DNA of 64,000 bases from the NCBI RefSeq assembly GCF_027886425.1, contig NZ_CP115671.1, positions 2,790,001 through 2,854,000 on the forward strand, in the 5' to 3' direction. Below, in pieces: positions 59,215 through 64,000 of the stretch. The notes beneath the pieces were generated by a model that saw nothing but the letters and a program-made list of their open reading frames with translations, had not been told where the DNA came from and ran no database searches. Every line of letters starts with the position of its first letter. Positions within the stretch are counted from its first letter, which is position 1. A program made the translations under genes and the position numbers. This DNA comes from Brevundimonas vesicularis. Lineage in GTDB: Bacteria > Pseudomonadota > Alphaproteobacteria > Caulobacterales > Caulobacteraceae.

Positions 59215-60257
59215 GTCTGGCTGATGTGGGCGCCGCCCTGCTGCGTCGGCTCGATCCGGAGCAGGCGCATCAGTTGGCGATCAAGGGGCTGGCGCTGGCT
59301 CCATTGCCGACGCCGCCTGCGGACGATCCGATCCTGAGAACACAGCTGGCGGGGCTGGACCTGCCCAATCCGGTCGGTCTGGCGGCGGGTCTGGACAAGA
59401 ACGGCGAGGCCCTGCGCGGCCTGTCGCGCCTCGGCTTCGGCTTCGTCGAATGCGGCTCGGTCACGCCCCGACCCCAGCCCGGCAATCCCAAGCCGCGCCT
59501 GTTCCGCCTCAGCGAGGACCGGGCGATCATCAACCGGATGGGGTTCAACAACGCCGGGCTAGACGCCTTCGCCGAGCGGCTGGACCAGCGCCCGACGGGC
59601 GTCGTGGTCGGCGCCAATCTGGGGGCCAACAAGGACACCGAGGACAAGGCGACTGACTATGTCGCCGGTCTGCAACGCCTCGCCGGCCGCGCCGCCTACT
59701 TCACCGTCAACATCTCCTCGCCCAATACGCCGGGCCTGCGCGCGCTACAGGGCCGCGAGCAGTTGGACGACCTTCTGGGTCGCATCAACGCCGCCCGGCC
59801 GGCTGCCGCACCTGACCGCGTGCCCGTCTTTCTGAAGATCGCGCCCGATCTGATCGCCGACGAGATCGGCATGATCGTCGAGGCCTCGCTGGCCCATCGG
59901 ATCGACGGTCTGATCGTGTCCAACACTACGCTGGAGCGCCCCGAGACCCTGCGCTCGCCGGACGCCCACGAGACCGGCGGCCTGTCCGGCGCGCCCATTC
60001 GTCCCTTCGCGGAAAAGGCCCTGCGCGCGGCGGCCGAGGCCGCAGCCGGCCGTCTGCCGCTGATCGCCGTCGGCGGCATCGACAGCGGGGCCGAGGCCTA
60101 TGCCCGCATTCGCCTGGGGGCATCGGCGGTCCAGATCTATTCCGCCCTGATCTACGAGGGGCCGGGCCTGGTCGCCCGTATCAAGCGTGACCTGGCCGCT
60201 CGCCTTCGCGCCGACGGTTTTTCCTCAGTAGCAGACGCGGTCGGCGCGCCCCGTTGA
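59211..60257 (+). CDS. pyrD: Dihydroorotate dehydrogenase (quinone), class 2
   Basis: A 348-residue FMN enzyme of pyrimidine synthesis at the inner membrane; quinone is the acceptor. Features: N-terminal helices (LLRRLDPEQAHQLAIKGL), NPVGLAAGLDKNGEALRGLS, ECGSVTPRPQPGNPKPRLFR, NRMGFNNAGLDAFAERL, FTVNISSPNTPGLRALQGRE and IAVGGIDSGAEAYARIRLGA. Ser in NISSPNT is the class 2 catalytic base. Last gene of the operon. Confidence 0.97.
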   Translation: MSLADVGAALLRRLDPEQAHQLAIKGLALAPLPTPPADDPILRTQLAGLDLPNPVGLAAGLDKNGEALRGLSRLGFGFVECGSVTPRPQPGNPKPRLFRLSEDRAIINRMGFNNAGLDAFAERLDQRPTGVVVGANLGANKDTEDKATDYVAGLQRLAGRAAYFTVNISSPNTPGLRALQGREQLDDLLGRINAARPAAAPDRVPVFLKIAPDLIADEIGMIVEASLAHRIDGLIVSNTTLERPETLRSPDAHETGGLSGAPIRPFAEKALRAAAEAAAGRLPLIAVGGIDSGAEAYARIRLGASAVQIYSALIYEGPGLVARIKRDLAARLRADGFSSVADAVGAPR

Positions 60258-60327
60258 CGGAGCGTTAGTGTCGACACGTCTAGGGTGACCGATGCGAGCG
60301 ATCTGCGTTCGTCATCCGAGAGCCTGA

Positions 60328-62214
60328 ATGAAATCGACCGCCGTCGATATCGCTGAAAGCAGCTGGACCGCCGCCGTTCGCCAACGCTCGGCCGCTGCGG
60401 TGCAACGGCTCGTGGCGGCGGCGGCTGTCGCCCTGGTGGTGACGCCGATGGTCGGGGTGCGGTTCACCTTCGGCTGGGTCGTGCTGTATATGGCGGTCCA
60501 GGCCATGGAAGTGGTCGTCTATCGACCGATCCTGAAATCGCCCGACGAGCTGTCCACGGGACGCAAGCTGGCGATCCTAGCCGTCGTCTTCGCCAATTCG
60601 ACGGTCTTCTCCTCGCTTTCCCTAGTCCTCTGGTGGATCGGCGGTGCGATTGGCGGCGTCTGCGCCGTCCTGATGCTGACTGCGGTCATGCTGACGGCGA
60701 TCGTGAACGCCACCCGATGCCAGGCCGTGATGATCGCCGGCCTCGCGCCGCAGGTCGGCTTCCTGCTGGCGACACCCTTCTTCGTCTATGCGCTGCACGC
60801 GCCCGGCCCGCTGGTCATGTCGGCCGCAGCGGCCGTGGTGCTGTTCACCTTCTATGTCGCCATCACCGGTCAGCGCATGGTCGAGGCCAGCGTCACCGTC
60901 GTCCGCGCCCACGCTTTGGCCGAGGATTCCCGTCTCAGGGCCGAGCGCAGCCTGGCCGACCACACCACCTTCCTGGCCGCCATCGGCCATGACCTGCGCA
61001 CCCCGATCGGCGCGATCCTGGCCGGCGCCGCCGAGTTTCGCGCGCCCGACGCCCAGTCGCGCAACAGCGCCAATCTGATCACCGACGCCGGCCTGATGAT
61101 GAAGGCCCTGCTGGACGACCTGCTGGACCACACCCGGATCGGCGCCGGGCGAATGACGGTTGAGGCCAAGGACTTCGACCTGCGGCAAATGCTGGCCCAG
61201 ACCCTGATGCTGTGGCGCGGCGTCGCCGACGCCAAGGGGCTGAAGCTGCGCATCGAGGGCGCCTCGGCCATGCCGCGCCACGTCAAGGGCGACGTCATGC
61301 GCATCCGTCAGGTGCTGAACAACCTGATGTCCAACGCTATGAAGTTCACCGAGCAGGGCCAGATCACCCTGCGGGTCCAGGCCTGGCCCGAGGAGCCGTC
61401 GGGATACGCCCTGCTGTTCGAAATCGTGGACACGGGACCGGGCATGACGAGCGACCAATTGGCCCGCCTGTTCACCCCGTTCGACCAGACCGCCGACGGC
61501 GTCTCCGCCCGCTACGGCGGCTCGGGCCTGGGTCTGGCGATCAGCCGCAACTTGATCGACCTGATGGGCGGCCGACTGACCGTGCGCAGCGCGCCGGGTC
61601 AGGGTTCGCGCTTCACCGTCTCCCTGATCCTGCCGCGCGGCGACGAGGCGGCGCAGATCGTCGAGGTCGTCGATGAAAGCCGCCTGGATATCGCCCGCTC
61701 GCTGACGCCCTCGGTCGCGCCCACGCCCCAGCCCGCGGCCGTCGCCCCTTCGCCCGCGCCTGAGCCCGAGCCGGTGGCTGCGCCCCCTGCGGCCGCCGAC
61801 GAGGCCGAAGACCAGCCGCTGCGCCTGCTGGTCGTGGACGATCACGACATCAACCGCCGCGCGGTGCAGCTGATCCTTCAGCCGCTGGGCTGCGAGATCA
61901 CGACCGCCGCCGACGGCTTGATCGCGCTGGAACGCTGTCAGGAGGCGGTCTTCGACGTCATCTTCATGGATGTCCGGATGCCCGAGCTGGACGGGAGAGA
62001 GACGACGCGTCGCCTGCGCGCCGGCGGCGGACCCAACGCCGCCACCCCGGTCGTCGCCGTCACCGCCGACACCGCGCCCGAGGACGTCGCGGCCTGTCAG
62101 GCGGCCGGCATGGCCTATTTCGTCTCCAAGCCCCTGACGCCGCCCGCCCTGATCGGCGCCTTGCAGCACGTCCTGAACGACACCGCCGCTCAGGCCGCGA
62201 CCGAGGCCGCCTAA
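60328..62214 (+). CDS. Membrane hybrid histidine kinase, HisKA-HATPase-REC
   Basis: A 628-residue sensor kinase. About six hydrophobic spans in the first 190 residues (for example LVAAAAVALVVTPMVGV, FGWVVLYMAVQAMEVVVY, VLMLTAVMLTAIVNA) form a membrane sensor with no clear periplasmic domain. HisKA with His221 (AIGHDLRTPIGAILAG), HATPase (VLNNLMSNAMKFTEQG, RYGGSGLGLAIS), a Pro/Ala/Glu-rich linker and a receiver with Asp548 (VIFMDVRMPELDG) follow. No cognate regulator nearby. The stop overlaps that of convergent vsr (CTAA). Confidence 0.92.
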   Translation: MKSTAVDIAESSWTAAVRQRSAAAVQRLVAAAAVALVVTPMVGVRFTFGWVVLYMAVQAMEVVVYRPILKSPDELSTGRKLAILAVVFANSTVFSSLSLVLWWIGGAIGGVCAVLMLTAVMLTAIVNATRCQAVMIAGLAPQVGFLLATPFFVYALHAPGPLVMSAAAAVVLFTFYVAITGQRMVEASVTVVRAHALAEDSRLRAERSLADHTTFLAAIGHDLRTPIGAILAGAAEFRAPDAQSRNSANLITDAGLMMKALLDDLLDHTRIGAGRMTVEAKDFDLRQMLAQTLMLWRGVADAKGLKLRIEGASAMPRHVKGDVMRIRQVLNNLMSNAMKFTEQGQITLRVQAWPEEPSGYALLFEIVDTGPGMTSDQLARLFTPFDQTADGVSARYGGSGLGLAISRNLIDLMGGRLTVRSAPGQGSRFTVSLILPRGDEAAQIVEVVDESRLDIARSLTPSVAPTPQPAAVAPSPAPEPEPVAAPPAAADEAEDQPLRLLVVDDHDINRRAVQLILQPLGCEITTAADGLIALERCQEAVFDVIFMDVRMPELDGRETTRRLRAGGGPNAATPVVAVTADTAPEDVAACQAAGMAYFVSKPLTPPALIGALQHVLNDTAAQAATEAA

Positions 62215-62627
62215 CCCCGGACGGCCGTGATAAGGCGCGCGGCGAAATCAGGCTGTTTCATCTCGCATTCCCAGACGATTACCACGCGCCAGCCTGACGC
62301 CTCCAGCGCCTGAACAGCGGCAGCGTCGCGCGCGCGGTTTCGGCTGATCTTGGCGATCCAGTAATCGGCGTTGGTCTTGGGCTGGCGTGATCCACGGGCG
62401 CAATCATGGCCGTGCCAGAAGCAGCCGTGGACGAACAGGGCGACCTTGCGGCCCTTCATCACCACATCCGGACGGCCCGGCAGACCCATGCCGCCCAGCC
62501 GATAGCCGATCCCGGCCGCACGCAGGATTCTGCGCACGGCCAGTTCCGGCGACGTATCCCGCCCCTTCACGCGACGCATCACGGCGCTGCGCTTCTCGGG
62601 GCTGAACACATCCGTGTTCACGATCAA
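62211..62627 (-). CDS. vsr: Very short patch repair endonuclease Vsr
   Basis: A 138-residue nuclease that nicks at T:G mismatches from deaminated 5-methylcytosine. FSPEKRSAVMRRVKGRDTSP, AGIGYRLGGMGLPGRPDVVM with catalytic Asp, and ALFVHGCFWHGHDCARGSRQ with zinc/catalytic His and Cys, then NADYWIAKISRNRARD match the family. Vsr genes usually accompany a cytosine-C5 methyltransferase, which is absent here. Confidence 0.94.
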   Translation of the reverse strand: MIVNTDVFSPEKRSAVMRRVKGRDTSPELAVRRILRAAGIGYRLGGMGLPGRPDVVMKGRKVALFVHGCFWHGHDCARGSRQPKTNADYWIAKISRNRARDAAAVQALEASGWRVVIVWECEMKQPDFAARLITAVRG

Positions 62628-62669
62628 TCCACGCTCAAGTGGCGAAGCGGTAGCGTGGATTGATCCAAC

Positions 62670-63155
<486 letters not shown>

Positions 63156-63281
63156 GTCTGTCTCGCTGAGTTTGGGGCTGACGGGGTAGGAAACACCGCC
63201 TGCGACACATAGAGCGCGCCGACGGGACCGCAAGCGTCCGCTCGACTTGCATGCGCCGCTTTCGCGACCGATGATCGGATC

Positions 63282-63851
63282 ATGAGCGAAGCCTCCACCC
63301 TGACCGGCCGACTGCTGGTCGCCATGCCCGGGATCGACGACGCCCGGTTCGAACACGCTGTCATCCTGATCTGCGCCCACGGGCCGGATCACGCCATGGG
63401 CCTGCGGCTGGATCGTCCGGCGCCGGGCGTCGATCTGAAGACGGTTCTGGACAAGCTGGACGCGCCGGCGCCCGATCAATCCATCGGTCGCGCGGTCCTG
63501 ATGGGCGGACCGGTCGAGCGCGAGCGCGGCTTCGTGCTGCATACCGACGACTGGACGGTCGGCGACGACACCCTGGCCTTTGGCGACGGTCTGGCGATGA
63601 CCGGCACGCGCGAGGCGCTGGCCGCCATGACCGACGAGATCGCCGGTCCGCGCCGATCGGCCCTTCTGCTGGGCTACGCCGGCTGGGGCGAGGGGCAGTT
63701 GGAGGAAGAGTTGGCCGACAACGTCTGGCTGACCGCCGACGCCGATCTGGACTTGATTTTCGACGGCGAACACACGTCGAAATGGACACGCGCCCTGGCC
63801 CAGCTGGGCGTGGACGCGGCCATGCTGTCGAGCCAGGGCGGCCGGGCCTGA
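63282..63851 (+). CDS. yqgE: YqgE/AlgH-family protein
   Basis: A 189-residue DUF179 protein: LTGRLLVAMPGIDDARFEHA, VILICAHGPDHAMGLRLDRP, VLMGGPVERERGFVLHTDD and LLGYAGWGEGQLEEELADNV are diagnostic. The role is unclear (AlgH was once linked to alginate regulation). Divergent from the peroxiredoxin gene. Confidence 0.95.
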   Translation: MSEASTLTGRLLVAMPGIDDARFEHAVILICAHGPDHAMGLRLDRPAPGVDLKTVLDKLDAPAPDQSIGRAVLMGGPVERERGFVLHTDDWTVGDDTLAFGDGLAMTGTREALAAMTDEIAGPRRSALLLGYAGWGEGQLEEELADNVWLTADADLDLIFDGEHTSKWTRALAQLGVDAAMLSSQGGRA

Positions 63852-63874
63852 GGCCAGACCGCCCCGCTTGACGA

Positions 63875-64000
63875 TTAGAAGCGGTAGTTCATGCCGATGC
63901 GGAACATGTGCGTTCCGAACTTGCCGTTGCTGCGCACCATGTCCGTGCCCGTCGTGTTTGGGGCCAGGACGAACGGGTTGGTGGCGGGCGCCGTGCCGCG
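63875..64000 (-). CDS. Outer-membrane beta-barrel protein, C-terminal fragment
   Basis: The last 41 codons of a minus-strand gene running off the window. The C-terminus HMFRIGMNYRF alternates hydrophobic residues and ends in Phe, the signature for barrel assembly in outer-membrane proteins. The family cannot be told from this piece. Confidence 0.7.
   Translation of the reverse strand, partial: RGTAPATNPFVLAPNTTGTDMVRSNGKFGTHMFRIGMNYRF

Overview
The window is GC-rich, densely packed chromosomal DNA of an alphaproteobacterium. Gene content points to Caulobacterales, most likely a Brevundimonas-like species; this is inferred from protein character and base composition, as no rRNA or other marker locus is present. 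I found no rRNA, tRNA, CRISPR array, insertion sequence or prophage. Starts use ATG, GTG and sometimes TTG, and neighbouring genes often overlap by 1 to 4 bases.

Layout. 1-7.6 kb: chemoreceptor, host-attachment-family protein, LamG lipoprotein, an alkylation-damage pair (Ada/AlkA-like fusion plus Ogt), and two regulator/membrane-protein modules (XRE and PadR types). 7.7-18 kb is the accessory part: a one-polypeptide MmeI-like restriction-modification enzyme overlapping an Mrr-type nuclease gene, then uvrB with an SOS-box match on its start codon, then an AT-rich insert with a DNA methyltransferase and a DGQHR/DndB-like protein carrying a possible nuclease domain, then two divergent paralogous HTH proteins. 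18.3-31.9 kb: RhlE helicase, FadL porin, map, radC, bolA and a CGFS glutaredoxin, an ene-reductase, an MHYT-GGDEF-EAL protein, two related small lipoproteins and rpsD. 32-40 kb: MBL lipoprotein, sodB, the glutathione-dependent formaldehyde pathway (frmA, VOC protein, fghA), a sirtuin, an OmpA-like lipoprotein and a TonB-like protein. 40.7-48.6 kb: selO, a DUF2975/XRE module, doxX, a MerR regulator with two acyl-CoA dehydrogenases, and a YefM/YoeB module overlapping rsmE. 48.8-64 kb: gshA, two hybrid histidine kinases, a ParD/ParE-like module overlapping a DUF72 gene, an alcohol dehydrogenase, phaB-like reductase, gloB, pyrD, an orphan vsr, a peroxiredoxin, yqgE and the end of an outer-membrane protein.

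Themes. Glutathione and thiol chemistry recurs (gshA, frmA/fghA, gloB, grxD/bolA, peroxiredoxin). Small regulators next to membrane proteins recur, each with a palindromic candidate operator. Both toxin genes overlap the start of a downstream housekeeping gene by four bases. The strongest candidate for an undescribed system is the AT-rich two-gene insert at 13.76-16.56 kb (methyltransferase plus DGQHR/nuclease-like protein), close to the MmeI-like/Mrr pair.
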